Shown piece after piece: positions 20,869 through 31,885 of a stretch of DNA of 64,000 nucleotides; the stretch's first letter is position 1, and each line of letters opens with the position of its first letter. The translations under genes and the position numbers were made by a program. The stretch spans positions 121,428,817-121,492,816 of the forward strand of contig CM043958.1 in assembly GCA_014529385.2 (NCBI GenBank), in the 5' to 3' direction. The stretch is from Adiantum capillus-veneris. Its lineage: Eukaryota; Streptophyta; Polypodiopsida; Polypodiales; Pteridaceae. The notes beneath the pieces are model-generated. The model saw nothing but the letters and a program-made list of their open reading frames with translations, made no database searches and was not told the DNA's origin.

Positions 20869-22193
20869 CACCTAGGTGATGCAATGAAGATGGAAATCTT
20901 CATGCATCACGAGCATAACATAAACTTTGTGGAAAGCATTAACTATCCCAAGCCTTAGTCCCAAGGCCTGAAACACCTTTGAAGGTGGAGAGAGCTAGCG
21001 GGGAATGAGGGTAGGGAAGAGGAAGAAGAAACATTTCATAGGAGAAAGAATTAGTTTCTCACTTATCATCACTCTTCTTGCTAGCATACATAATAGCATA
21101 GTAATGAAGATGGAGAAGATGGCAAGCTTAAGCATGGAAGCATGGCTCTTGGTTGGATTTGAATTCCATAGCCAAGAGTGTTGGTGTAGGCTCTCAACTT
21201 CTCTACTAGCTTGGAGAAGGAGATGGAGCTTTTGCACTTTGCACTTTACACAATGATAGTGTGTGTGAGTGTGTGTGGGAGAGTATACCCCCCAAGCATG
21301 CCCCTTGCTTCCTTGGTCGACCCCCCCTTGTAGCTCATGCTTGAAGATCATTGGACCCCTCCAGGCCTAGCCAATCAAGGGCAAGAGGCATATCAAGCAA
21401 GCATGCTAGTCTTGGGACAAGTTTCCCCCTTTCCCCTTTGAGAGAGAGGACTTAATAAATGCAAAAACAATTAATTAAATCCACTAAATTTTCATTGGAC
21501 CCCTTGGAAGACCAACCAATAGGCTTTAGGCACACGATGTGGGCAACATGAGGAGGAGCTTGACAAGTGTCCCTTTTGTTCTATGTACCAAGCTTGCCTT
21601 GTGTGAGGGTGTGTGTGTTCTCTTTGATCCCCCTAGCTTTAGGGCTTGCCTCCTCTCTTGTAGGGATGGGATTTGACTTTTCGGACACCTTACCCCCAAG
21701 CACCTTAATCAGCAAGCATGATAAATCACCTCAAGCTTGGGTAGTGTTCCCACAAGCACCTCATGCTCCGTATTTAGCAAGCACGACAAGCACCTCAAGC
21801 ATATTAACCATCAAGAAAACGACAAGCACCTCAAACACCTTAGTCATCAAGCATTTCAAGCACCTTAGTCAGCAAGCACGACAAGCACCTCAAGCTTGGG
21901 CCGGGTTCCAACCTCAAGCTCAATGCTAGCTTACCTAAGGTCAAAGGACTTTTTAACACTACCTTTGGAGCTTTAATGACTCTAACCCTAAGGTCTTTAA
22001 GTTCCATTAGCTAGCCTTGCTCTTTGACATACCATCTCTCATCTGGACCCCTTTACGATTGGCCTCGTGTTGAAATAGATCTGAAAGCACATGTCTATAT
22101 TCTAACCCTTGTTTCCATTTATTCTCTCACATTAAATGATTAGTTTAATATGAGAAAATCATTTGGGTTGGTTATATATTAGATTTTATGACA
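20869..22193 (-). repeat. 5' LTR of the old chromovirus, truncated
   Basis: The minus strand starts TGTCATAAAATCTAATATAT at 22193 and follows the solo LTR at 48497-50105 in inverse orientation as far as CAAGGAACA. It then ends abruptly. Roughly the last 280 bases of the LTR are missing. Confidence 0.85.
21695..21905 (-). repeat. Minisatellite in LTR, GCTTGAGGTGCTTG unit
   Basis: Seen on the plus strand as repeated CAAGCACCTCAAGC with interspersed TTAGTCAGCAAG. The spacing is irregular, with about ten partial copies. The same unit occurs at 48766-48960 and 2338-2425, but not in the young LTRs. Confidence 0.85.
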
Positions 22194-22817
22194 ACTCTGG
22201 AAGGGACTCTAGGTGGCTCCCTCTCTGGAATTCTCGTGTTTGGTGGAGGTATCTGTGGTCCTTCATTGACCAAATATCCACCCATGTCTAATGTAGTCTG
22301 TGGTTTTGTGCTTTGTACAACTATTTATTCTCGTCCATACTTGTCAACAACTATAGACTTCCATTGGTAGTCGACTCCATATGTATAGACATATAAGAGC
22401 TTATGCTCTATCAACTCTTCTGGGTAGGGCTCTATGCACCTATAAAGATTGACCTCTCTGTCGTCAATGTATCTATATAGTCCTTCACTCTCGTGATTGT
22501 CATCCAAAATCTCTCAACAAGATTGGTCTTTATTAAATGCAAGTTTGGAAGATCCATTGAGGTCGGATGCTCCTCTATCATTGGGATCTCGAAGCTCGTG
22601 TAAGTTGAGTTTGAATCCAAAGTGTACATGATTTCTAGACTTAAGAGATCTAGCTTGATGTAAGTAGACTTAGTCCACTCTGTTCAAGTGCTTTGGTTAG
22701 GGAAAAGTCAAAACTATATCCAAAACCGCGTTCGTTTCCTCAAAATTCTCACTTTTGGACACCCCTAACTTGCGGATGCATTTTGAGGCCTTAAAGACGT
22801 TTTTTTGGATGCAGATC
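22194..22817 (-). pseudogene. gag fragment of an older giant gypsy element
   Basis: The minus-strand peptide containing LYRYIDDREVNLYRCIEPY and DYQWKSIVVDKYGRE aligns with the gag of the giant element at about 25770-25935 (LYKYNN...YYRYEEPY, AAYDKYGRQ). Neighbouring frames give a Pro-rich continuation (GPQIPPPNTRIPEREPPRVP). Frames are shifted and broken. On the minus strand this piece follows the leader at 42600-41887, from which it was separated by the giant insertion. At its other end it is cut by the old chromovirus LTR at 22193. Confidence 0.7.
22813..22817. repeat. Target-site duplication AGATC, left copy
   Basis: AGATC before the 5' LTR, repeated exactly at 41882-41886 after the 3' LTR. 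Confidence 0.95.
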
Positions 22818-23764
22818 TGTTGAGCCAGCAGAGCCAGCAAAGGATCACACCCACATTTTTTGCTCACACTCATCATTTTTGTAACCATTGATTGTAATAA
22901 ATGTCTTTCCGACATTGATTTTGACTTGAGCTATTCGTTAAGTAACGGGACACAATTGAGTTTCCAGCTTGTAAATCCGAAGTAATTTCACTTGCCGATG
23001 TAATTAGTTAGAGATGTTCTCACCTCCAAGGCTGAGGTATATAAGACAAAGTTTTGTAACCTAAAGGAGATTCAGTTTGATTAATCAAAGAGGTTTTTTG
23101 AGCGCCGTGACTGTGTCTGAGAGAGAGAGAGAGAGAGTCTTATCTACTTGCTACGCGAGCTACGGAGCCGCCATTGGAGAAGCGACACCGCCATTGTGTT
23201 AGCAACGGCGAGAGCTACGCACTGATACCAAGAGTGCGCGCTATCGGCTTCTATGTGTGGTAAGTTCCTACGAGCTTCGGTGTGAGTTTTCTTCCAACTC
23301 GTGTGTCGGAATAGAGCGTGCAGCATATCTATAGAACCACAACGAGTAGAGCTACACATTAGTACCATCCGGGTCAAGTTTCGATCACCTATATTTTTCG
23401 GCCTGTCTTCATACGCGTTTACCGTACGGAGTGGTTATAGGTTGATTTTGCAGTTCAAGTCTTTGGGGTGTTGTTCTTACTTAGTGTATAGACTTCCTCT
23501 TGAGTTTGAGATCGATTCAATGATTCTAGATCCTGTTTCGTATAGCATTCGTTCGTAGTACGGATTTCAGTCACTTGCGTATTCTAGAACTTAGATTTGA
23601 TTTCCTTAGTAGTGATTGTCATTAGAAGGTCGAGTAGGTGATTTGACACCCACCTAGTTGTTTCCATGCGCCTGCGGGTCAAGCTCCGTCCTCGTCTGAC
23701 AAATTCTATTGTTGGTTGAGTTCTCGCTTATTTAGCTTCCGCTAGCGGCATAACCGCCTTAACA
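22818..23764 (+). repeat. 5' LTR of the giant element
   Basis: It begins TGTTGAGCCAGCAGAGCC and ends GCATAACCGCCTTAACA. It includes a (GA)n tract near 23118-23135 that is 4 bases longer than in the 3' LTR. Confidence 0.95.
23038..23045 (+). promoter_or_regulatory. TATA box in the LTR
   Basis: TATATAAG in the context GGCTGAGGTATATAAG, about 220 bases into the LTR. It is conserved at 41160-41167 in the 3' LTR. Transcription would start about 30 bases downstream. Confidence 0.65.
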
Positions 23765-23766
23765 TT

Positions 23767-23784
23767 TGGCGCCGCTGCCGGGGG
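23767..23784 (+). other. Primer-binding site, tRNA-Asp-like
   Basis: TGGCGCCGCTGCCGGGGG lies two bases after the LTR. From memory, the plant tRNA-Asp 3' end would pair with one mismatch. Athila/Tat-type elements commonly use this class of primer. Confidence 0.75.
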
Positions 23785-25189
23785 CGAGAGCCCTAAGTAG
23801 GTGACCTTAGACTAATCCTACGAGGTGAGTCGTATAAACTACTTTGTATACTTTAGTTAGAAAAGATCTAGGAGTGGTGGACTCCGAAGATCTCGAGAGA
23901 TACTAGGAAGTGGGGTATTCCTGGGTCTTCCGTGTTGACAGTAATTTTAGTTTAGCTTAGATTTGTTTGTTGTTTTGTTGGTGTTGTGTAGTTGTTGATA
24001 GAAGAAGAATTTGCTAGTCCGTGAGTGGCAGTGGATCTCTTTAAAATCACAACTACCAAACCCATTTTGTGACTAGGAATAGCTTAGGTAGGACTTCATT
24101 TGATCCTGATCTAGAGCTAGTAATCATTGGAGTATTTGCTTGATATGGTTGATTGCATGTTAGATCACTAAACTGTCGAGTTAGTAGTGAAACTTGAAAT
24201 AAACAAAAGTCAGAGAAATTTTCTGTGTATCTGGGAGTTGCTGAGCACTTGAGAAAGCTTGAGGAAGGAATCTGTGCCAAAAAACTGGAAATCTGCAACT
24301 TTAGACATCATACGCGTATGATGTTTAAATGACCCAACAGAGACCAAAACAGAAATTTTGACTTTACCAAAGTGTTCAAAAGGGGGGTTATACCCTAATT
24401 TCAACTTAAAACAAGAGCATTCACAGTCAAAGAAACCCAAAAAGACAAGTCGGAGCCCAAGAAACGCAAAGAATAGGAAAGTTTGGATTCAGATCTTGTT
24501 TTTACATTCAAACCTGACAAAAACACTTGAAACTCAATTGTAAACATTGGAGAAGGCTTAAAACCAAGAATAGTCAAAATATGGGACAAAAGATATCATA
24601 CGCGTATAATGTCTTTTGGCACATCCACTGCTTATTTTTGATATCTGATCTGACAAGATTGTTACAAGCACTGTAGGAAGCATAAATATCAAGTTTTGAC
24701 CCAAATTGATGAAAAAGACATCATACGCGTATGATGTCTTTGACCTAATTTTGGACATATTTTGATACTTTGCCAACACAGATCCATTGTAATAGCTGTC
24801 TAGAGGTTATATTTCAAGTTTCATCCCATTTGGATCACAATTGACCCAAAACAAGTCAAAAGCGGAAAATTGCTAAGAAAAGCCTAAATTAGCCATAACT
24901 TGCTCAAACAGAGTTCAAACTGAATTTTGTGAGTGGAAAGAGCTTTAGGGGGTTACTGAGAGTGAGCATAACCAAAATAGTCTAAATCTGTGAAAAAAGA
25001 CATCATACGCGTATAATGTCTTTTTCAGCATAACTGCAACAAAATTCTCACTTGATGAAACAGAAGTTGTCCAACTGACAAGATTAAACAATTGACCAAG
25101 TATCAATCAGTTTGGATCAATTCTGACCACAAAAACTTGAGGAAAACAAATTGCCGAGACAGAAAAGTTAAAGTCCTTTAGGGGAATTG
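23785..25189 (+). other. Long leader, possible intron, with four palindromes
   Basis: 1.4 kb without coding before the gag ATG at 25190. A strong donor-like site (CGAG|GTGAGT, GT at 23825) lies shortly after the primer site and an acceptor-like TCCTTTAG (AG at 25180-25181) lies just before gag. The palindromes could therefore be in an intron. That is inference only; no transcript is available here. Confidence 0.5.
24303..25021. repeat. Four copies of a 24-bp palindrome in the leader
   Basis: Copies lie at 24303-24326, 24591-24614, 24716-24739 and 24998-25021. The perfect form is AGACATCATACG followed by its own reverse complement, and the copy at 24716 is perfect. The others differ by one to two bases, mostly a G to A in the right arm (GTATAATG). 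Confidence 0.95.
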
Positions 25190-27844
25190 ATGAATTTGAG
25201 ATCGGGCAGGAACCTCCAGAATAACCAACCAAAACAAGGGGAACCAGCAAGTGTCATATCAACCGAGGGAAGTGTAAACCAAAGTTGGGTGCAACCATTA
25301 AAGCCGATCTTTGAAGAAAGTGTCTCTGATACTTCTTCGGAGAGATCTTACGAGATTTTCACCGAACACTTGGAACACTTGAACCTGAACAACAGAGAAA
25401 ATATGGCAGCAGGATCATCAAACCCTTCTGCCACAATGAAGCTATTGTTCATAAAATACCAGTACAACAATGAGCAAGGTGCCAAGATCTACAAAGATGG
25501 AATGGACCGCTATTGTGTAAAGATAGAGGAGAGACCTAGTGAGTTCAAGGACTTAGTGCCTGTGAGCTATAGCGGAGATAGATATCTAGATGACGAGGGT
25601 ACCATGTACTTGGTAGTCCTAAACCCTAACATTGTGGACAAGTGGGGATTGATGGGCACCAAAGCCAAAGTAGATGAAGAACTTGAGGAGAAGGCACCAA
25701 TAATGAACTTCCCTGATGCGAGGTTAAGAAGAGAGAATGAAACTACAAGGATCAACACTGATAACATCTATGTGGGGCTATACAAATATAATAATGGGGA
25801 GCAAGATCTCTATTATAGATATGAAGAACCCTACACCGGAGAGTTGACAGACCGAAAAAGACTTTATGTCTTTACCTACACAGAGGGATCGGAAGTGAAA
25901 ATTGCCGCTTACGACAAGTATGGGAGGCAATACTCAACAATGGGCAAGAAAGAATTAGAAGGATATACATACTTTGGGGGACCACTACATCAGTATTATG
26001 TTACTTCTAGCTCACAAAGACCAGCACCAACAAATGGAGTGCAAAACCCAATGACAACAGGAGGACAAAGAACTCAAGTTGCTGACTCTTTCAGCCAACC
26101 TCCGTACTCGAAGCTTGGAGCAATGGGATCATTACATTCCAGAGAGTCAATGGATATGAATCGAGGTAGTGCAGTTTCAATCCCCACATATACCACTCCA
26201 GGTCCAAGGTTCGAAGCAGAACCATCACATTTACCTCCTAGTAGTAGATTCAGGGCAGGGGAACCGACAAGGGTAACCCATGAAGTCCATGATGCTAGAG
26301 AAATCTTTAGCCGGGACACAGGAGCAATGAGATTGGTAGCAGACCATAGACGTATGAGACCATCTCAAGTAGCGAAGTGTATGCCAAAGAAGTATGTTGG
26401 TTCAGGAGATCCGTATGCCCATGTGTCACTCTTTAAGCAAGTCTTAAGAGCTGAGCAGATAACAGATTTCCATACACAATACGAAGGATTTGGTCTTACT
26501 CTAGAAGGTACGGCATTGACATGGTTTCAACCACTGAACATAGGGGGATTCCATGACATTGACCATTTGCTAAGAGAGTTTGCTGAGGAATTCTCAAAAC
26601 GAGGGATTAAGCACAATACGGTCTCACAAATATATGCTTTTAAACAGAGAGAACACGAAAAAGTGAAGGAAGCTTCACTTCGCTTCAAACAATACATTGA
26701 GAGATGTCCAGTACGTGAACGACCACAAGATGACAGACTATCTGTTCTCTTTATTGAGGGACTGAGAAACGACACTCTCAAGAAGGACTTGCACTTGAAA
26801 GCTTGTACAAGTTTCGAGCAAGTGACGAGAGAAGCATTGTACTTAGTGGATAACTATACGGTTTATGGAGAGGTGTTAGCGGATACAGATTTTGCATCCA
26901 GTAGCTCTTCCTCTGTAGCGAGCGAGACTACCACTAAAAAGAATGTACAAACAACAACCATGCCAAATGTAGAGCAAATGATAGAAGAGGCTCTAAAAAG
27001 GATGGCACCATACCAAAAACCATTGCCAAAAACACTGAAATGGTGTGCTATTGAACAAAAATGGACCAACCACCCAACAGAGGAGTGCTATTACAACAAA
27101 GGGTATGTAAGGGAGCGTCAGTATGCACCTCTTGCTCAATTAGCACCACCTCAGGTACATCCATTACCTCGATACCCAACGGGAAATGTACCAGGACCTA
27201 TGGGGATAGAAAGACCGCAACCGGTATTGGGACAACAACCACCTTTACTAGGAGCAAGACCAGTGGGCATTAGATATGCACCAACCTTAGAGAATCAGGA
27301 AGAACAAGCCTTAGTGCCTGTTCAAGCCTATTATGAAGAATCTGGTGCACACATGTCTCCAATTGTGTATTACCCACCAGAAGGACCCAAATAACCAGAA
27401 CCATGGGGCATGATTGGGAATGTTGGAACACCAACAGTTACAAGTGCTTCTGATGAAGAGAGATACAATTTGGACGCAAGAACATTGATGTTCATAGCTC
27501 ATGGAGGGTTAACAGGACAAAGACCATCCTATCCACAAAGGACGAATCAAATGGGACCAAGACCAGCACTAGGACCCTGTTACAAGTGTGGAGGTGACCA
27601 TCTGATGAATGTTTGTCCACATACGGAAATCATTAGAATTAACGCTTATTGCACTGAGTGTGGGGTTACTCACCTCATTGAGGATTGTTCAAAGAATCCA
27701 AACAAAGTGCAAAAGACGACATTGAATATGCTAGAAACTATTCCTACCAGCAGTGGGTCTGAAAATGAAACTCTGATACCAACGCAAGTTGTTACTAGAG
27801 CTCAAGCTAAGAAAACCACTAGAGAACTGAGAATGGAAAGTTAG
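25190..27844 (+). pseudogene. gag of the giant element, one stop inside
   Basis: The ATG at 25190 gives MNLRSGRNLQNNQ. The N-terminal half is unknown but has a conserved tract (LYYRYEEPYTGEL; KIAAYDKYGRQ) shared with the fragment at 22194-22817. The retrotransposon gag domain lies at about 26340-26880 (KKYVGSGDPYAHVSLF; LTLEGTALTWFQPL; RGIKHNTVSQIYAFKQ). A TAA at 27392-27394 (KEGPK, stop, PEPWG) stands where Gln is likely. The same frame continues to two tandem zinc knuckles at about 27577-27690, CYKCGGDHLMNVC and CTECGVTHLIEDC, both C-x2-C-x3-H-x4-C, one residue shorter than the usual knuckle. Gag should assemble the particle and bind RNA. Confidence 0.9.
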
Positions 27845-27852
27845 CGACTGAA

Positions 27853-28168
27853 ATGGTTAGTCCAGGACCGCGGAGTCAGAAAAACACATGGAAAGCTAGA
27901 AAAGCACGCATGAAGTTGAGAAAAGAACGTGAAGACGCTATTCTAGCTGAGGAACTAAAGCAAACTAAAGATAGATTAGAAAAACTTGAGAGTCAAAACG
28001 GGAAACAAGAGATGAGCCGGAAAGAACGAAACAAAAGAGTATCAAAGAAACAACGAGCTTAAGCTCAGGGGGATCAGTGCTAGTCGACAAAGTACACGAA
28101 CCATTGGACGCACTGATGAAGCTTACGAAGCTAGGTTAAAGAACAACCAAACACAAGAACAGAGGTGG
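27853..28168 (+). pseudogene. Basic linker between gag and protease, frame-broken
   Basis: A frame 27853-28062 encodes a highly charged segment (KARKARMKLRKEREDAILAE; QTKDRLEKLESQNGKQEMS) likely to form a basic helix. From about 28076 another frame, the one used by the protease ORF, reads RQSTRTIGRTDEAYEARLK up to the ATG at 28169. The change of frame suggests a small indel in a formerly continuous gag-pro, or a programmed frameshift. The sequence does not decide between them. Confidence 0.5.
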
Positions 28169-29746
28169 ATGACATACCCAAACGCGGAATTGGAAAAGCA
28201 GAGACTTGAAATGTGCCAGAGAATGATCGAGACTGCACAAGCCTTATTAGAACCACCAAGAGAAACAATGAATTGTGGAACGGAAAACCCAATTCAGCAA
28301 GAGACTATCATTTCACGGGTAGCTGAAAAGACTCCCAGTGCACAAAAGCCTGAAAATACACACAAGGATGACCGCATAGTGTTGAACACAACCGATCAGG
28401 AGATAGAGAGTTTTCATCCAGTCATACAGAGGTCTTACGGAAGAGATGAGGATTACAATGAATTTTGGAAACAAGTGAGAGAGGCAAACTTTGCAAACGA
28501 GCTAAGTTGCCAAGCTAATCAGACAAATTGGGAAAAGGACATCAGGAACCCTCCCATAGTGGAATTTGAGGCAGGATCTCAAGTGGACTTGGATCTGCAA
28601 TCTTACTGGGGAGATGGGGGCTCTGTTAGAACAATGGAGAGCAAACCTCATTCACTGAATACCTTACCTTCATACTTAGGAGAGTATGAAGCAAAATCCG
28701 AGATTAGAGCACTTCCCTCACGAAGAATCTCATCAGAAAAAGTCATGGACTCGCAAGGATTGATAGAGATCTTGTCAACACCAGTGACATGCACTATCAC
28801 TCTAGCTGAGCTTTTGAGGCTAAGACCACATATGTGGACCACTGTAGGAAAATGCTTGGAGAAATTCGGGATAAAAGACCCAACATCGAGACTGAAAGAG
28901 GGTATACAAGAGCTGAGCAAACCACAAAAGAACGCTAAGCCTGTACCCTTAAACAAGGTCGGAGAGTATTGCGAAGGTGAAGAGGGGAATACAACCTTAC
29001 CAGTTGAATTCCAAGGAGTGAACACGATGGCAATACTAGACAGCGGAGCTGGGGTAGCCATTGCTACAAAAGAAATCTGGAAAAAATGGGGGAAACCAGC
29101 AATAAGGAAGACTAGGTTGAAACTCCAATTAGCAGATGGACACATGGAGAAACCTATGGGGTTATTAGAGAAAGTTGTAGTGACTTCTTGCGGCATTGAA
29201 TACGAACATACTTTTGCTATTGTCGATTTTGGCAAGGAGAATAACTATGATATCATACTGGGAAGACCATTCATGAGACACTTGAAAATGGTCCAGGATT
29301 GGGGCTACGATCACATATACCTGAGAAATATGGAAACCACTACACGTGTGAACCTGAAAGACCATAGCTACAAAGATGTGAACCGAACACCGGTGGAGGA
29401 GTTTGATTCAGCTACTTTGGCGGGATCCGAATTTCCAGCTTGGTTAGGTAAACCCAAGGAGTTATGGATGTGTGGAGCTTCGAAATGTGGAAGTCTGAAA
29501 CGAGAAGAATGTGTTTTAGAAAGGGCTATCGAAGACGAAACTTATATAGGAGAACCCTTTCCAGAGGACACACTTGAACCATTAGAATGGACACACATTC
29601 TAGCAACCCTAGATGTTTGTGCAATTCCGGATGGTCCCACAACGAAATTTTGCGACAAGGACGGGTACGACGTGGTTCCGTACTTCATGTTGAGAACGTA
29701 CTCGAAAAAGAAACTGAAAAGAACGATACACTGGAAAAGGAAATGA
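28169..29746 (+). CDS. ORF with first retropepsin domain (before RT)
   Basis: 525 codons. The N-terminal third is acidic and unknown. Residues about 280-400 form an aspartic protease: NTMAILDSGAGVAIATKEIW has the catalytic DSG triad, LQLADGHMEKPMGL fits the flap strand region, and YDIILGRPFMRHLKMVQDWG is the second-half ILGRPF motif typical of plant gypsy proteases. The domain would cleave Gag-Pol in the particle. The ORF opens in the same frame as upstream coding at about 28076, so the ATG at 28169 is probably internal. It ends at a TGA at 29744-29746 after a likely frameshift. A second protease lies after the integrase. Confidence 0.85.
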   Translation: MTYPNAELEKQRLEMCQRMIETAQALLEPPRETMNCGTENPIQQETIISRVAEKTPSAQKPENTHKDDRIVLNTTDQEIESFHPVIQRSYGRDEDYNEFWKQVREANFANELSCQANQTNWEKDIRNPPIVEFEAGSQVDLDLQSYWGDGGSVRTMESKPHSLNTLPSYLGEYEAKSEIRALPSRRISSEKVMDSQGLIEILSTPVTCTITLAELLRLRPHMWTTVGKCLEKFGIKDPTSRLKEGIQELSKPQKNAKPVPLNKVGEYCEGEEGNTTLPVEFQGVNTMAILDSGAGVAIATKEIWKKWGKPAIRKTRLKLQLADGHMEKPMGLLEKVVVTSCGIEYEHTFAIVDFGKENNYDIILGRPFMRHLKMVQDWGYDHIYLRNMETTTRVNLKDHSYKDVNRTPVEEFDSATLAGSEFPAWLGKPKELWMCGASKCGSLKREECVLERAIEDETYIGEPFPEDTLEPLEWTHILATLDVCAIPDGPTTKFCDKDGYDVVPYFMLRTYSKKKLKRTIHWKRK

Positions 29747-30414
29747 AGAAGAGGTGTTTCACGACATTCCCGATCATCCAGAGTGGGGAAATGAAGCAGA
29801 CAACGAGTCAACGGACAATTCAAGCGGAAACGAAGAAACTATAACGGATGTCCGATTTTATGATTTTCCGAACCAAACTAAACAACGCCAGAAACGCTAT
29901 AGAGCAAAGAAAAAAACAAAGGGGGTTAGAACCAATCCGATGCCTAGAATAAGAGGAAAAAATCAATTCCTAATGCTAGTAAAGGTAGAAGATTGTGTTA
30001 AGGACAAGATTTCTGGAAGAATGAGAGGCAATGATCAAAAGAGCTTACGAAAAACAAAAGAGGCTCAAGAAATCAAGTTCAAAGGAATGGAACGAAAACT
30101 GAAACAGAAAAATCAGAAAAGAACAAGCGCAACAGAGAACACACGGAGTCCAAGCTAGAACGTAGAAACAAGTACAGAGAGCTCAAGAAAACTCTGAAAG
30201 AAGTTTGGACGACAGAAATTGAGAGTGGAGAGGACGAAAACGCCAAAATCAAGGAAAACATGGATGTTCCCTCTCACTATAGGAAATTCACAATAGAGGA
30301 TAGGAAGGTGGTATTAACCCAACCTATTCGAGAGAGAAGGGAGAACGAATCTTATGACGGACCGGAGGATGCAAAAAAGTTGATTTAGCAGCTCCAGGTG
30401 AGACACCTAGACCG
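29747..30414 (+). pseudogene. Linker between protease and RT, frame-broken
   Basis: The frame after 29754 reads FHDIPDHPEWGNEADNESTD and VRFYDFPNQTKQRQKRYRAK, an acidic then very basic stretch. It then decays into Lys/Arg/Glu-rich pieces on to about 30370 (PVYIATDLSPGEEERLLSLL begins the RT lead-in at 30415). It is probably a disordered polyprotein linker with two or more frameshifts. Confidence 0.5.
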
Positions 30415-31885
30415 GTGTACATAGCCACAGATTTGTCTCCAGGCGAGGAAGAGAGACTTTTGAGTCTTCTCAGAGAGTACAGGGATGTGTTTGCATGGTC
30501 TTATAAGGACTTAAAGGGAGTTGACCCATCGATATGCCAACACACAATCCCACTGAAACAAGACGCAAAGCCTAGCAGACAGAGACCATACACATATAAT
30601 GATACGTTTGCTAAGCGAATCAAAGAAGAGATAGATAAGCTAATGGAAGCTGAATTCATATACGAGATTGAACACACCGATTGGGTATCTCCGATTGTGG
30701 TGGTACCCAAGAAGAACGGAAAACTCCGAGTGTGTGTCAACTTAAAGAAAGTGAATGCTGCAACAATCAGGGACAATTATCCCCTGCCGATAACTGATCA
30801 TGTTCTAGAGCGTGTATCAGGGAAAACAGCATACTCCTTTCTTGATGGTTTTTCAGGATATAACCAGCTAGCCATAGCACTGGAAGATCAACATAAAACA
30901 GCTTTTGCAACTGAGTGGGGAATTTATGCTTATCGGGTTATGCCTTTTGGTCTAACCAATGCTCCCGCAACCTTCCAGAGGCTGATGACGCATGCTTTCA
31001 AAGAATACTTAAGGTTGTTTCTAGAAATATACATGGATGACTTATGTGTACATTCTCTTCTGAGAGATGAGCATCTAGAACACCTAAAAAAGTATTTGAG
31101 AAATGTAGGACATATCGCATTTGTCTCAATCCTGAGAAATGTGTGTTTATGGTCCGACAGGGCAGAATTCTGGGACATATTGTCTCACAAAACGGAATAT
31201 CCACGGATTTAGAGAAGATAAAAGTTATAGTGGATATGCCTAGACCAACCAATGCGAAACAAGTACAGAGCTTTATGGGACATTGCGGATATTATAGACG
31301 ATTCATTTACATGTACGCTATAATAGGCCAACCACTTTACAGGCTAATAGTGAACTTTGAATGGACAGAGGAGTGTGAGGAATCGTTCAAGAAATTGAAA
31401 GAGGCACTCATTACTGCTCCAGTCTTGAAATCACCAGATTGGGAGAAGATATTCCATGTGCATATAGATGCTTCGGCATATGCAATAGGATGCATTCTGG
31501 CTCAGCCAGAAGAAGGAAACATGGATTTTCCTATCTGTTACGCCAGTCGACAGCTCAACAATGCAGAGAAGAATTACACCACAACAGAGCGAGAGGGATT
31601 AGGAATGATATATGCTGTGAAGAAATTTCGGCATTATCTTCTAGCCAACAAGTTTGTGTTTTTTACGGATCACCAAGCCTTGCTCTACCTAGTGAATAAA
31701 CCATGCAATACCGGGAGAATAGTGAGATGGTTCATTATCTTACTGGAATTCGACTTCACGGTAGTAGTAAAGAAAGGAAAAACACATCTTAGAGCTGATC
31801 ATCTTTCGCGATTGACGAATGGAGAAGACCCTATAGGAGTAGATGACGACATGCCAGACGCGTACTTGTTCAACATAGAAATGAT
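30415..31885 (+). pseudogene. Reverse transcriptase and RNase H of the giant element
   Basis: The RT lead-in has LREYRDVFAWSYKDLKG. Fingers and palm follow: [54 protein letters not shown] and the intact catalytic IYMDDLCVHS at about 31027-31056. A frameshift at about 31110 moves the reading from frame 1 to frame 3, which continues FMVRQGRILGHIVSQNGIST. RNase H has HVHIDASAYAIGCILAQPEE, EKNYTTTEREGLGMIYAVKK and VFFTDHQALLYLVNK, so the D-E-D set is intact, ending near HLRADHLSRL. The motifs fit the non-chromoviral Ogre/Tat/Athila group. One indel is the only obvious damage. Confidence 0.9.

Larger units (their letters stand above)
2426..22193 (-). mobile_element. Old decayed chromovirus, split by a nested relative
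   Basis: Reading the minus strand from 22193 down: an LTR starting TGTCATAAAATC, a short gag start (20868-20791), then after a 14.1 kb insertion the rest of gag, zinc knuckle, protease, RT, RNase H remnants and integrase down to 2426. The join 20791/6651 restores homology with the gag start of the younger element at 8690-8840, so both pieces are one element. About 430 bp covering the LTR end, primer site and leader are missing, and the 3' LTR and chromodomain are gone. It has many stops and frameshifts and is certainly immobile. Confidence 0.85.

Noticed and set aside
25187-25189. TTG as start of the giant-element gag
   Set aside because: The next codon is ATG (25190), which gives the expected MNLRSGR start.
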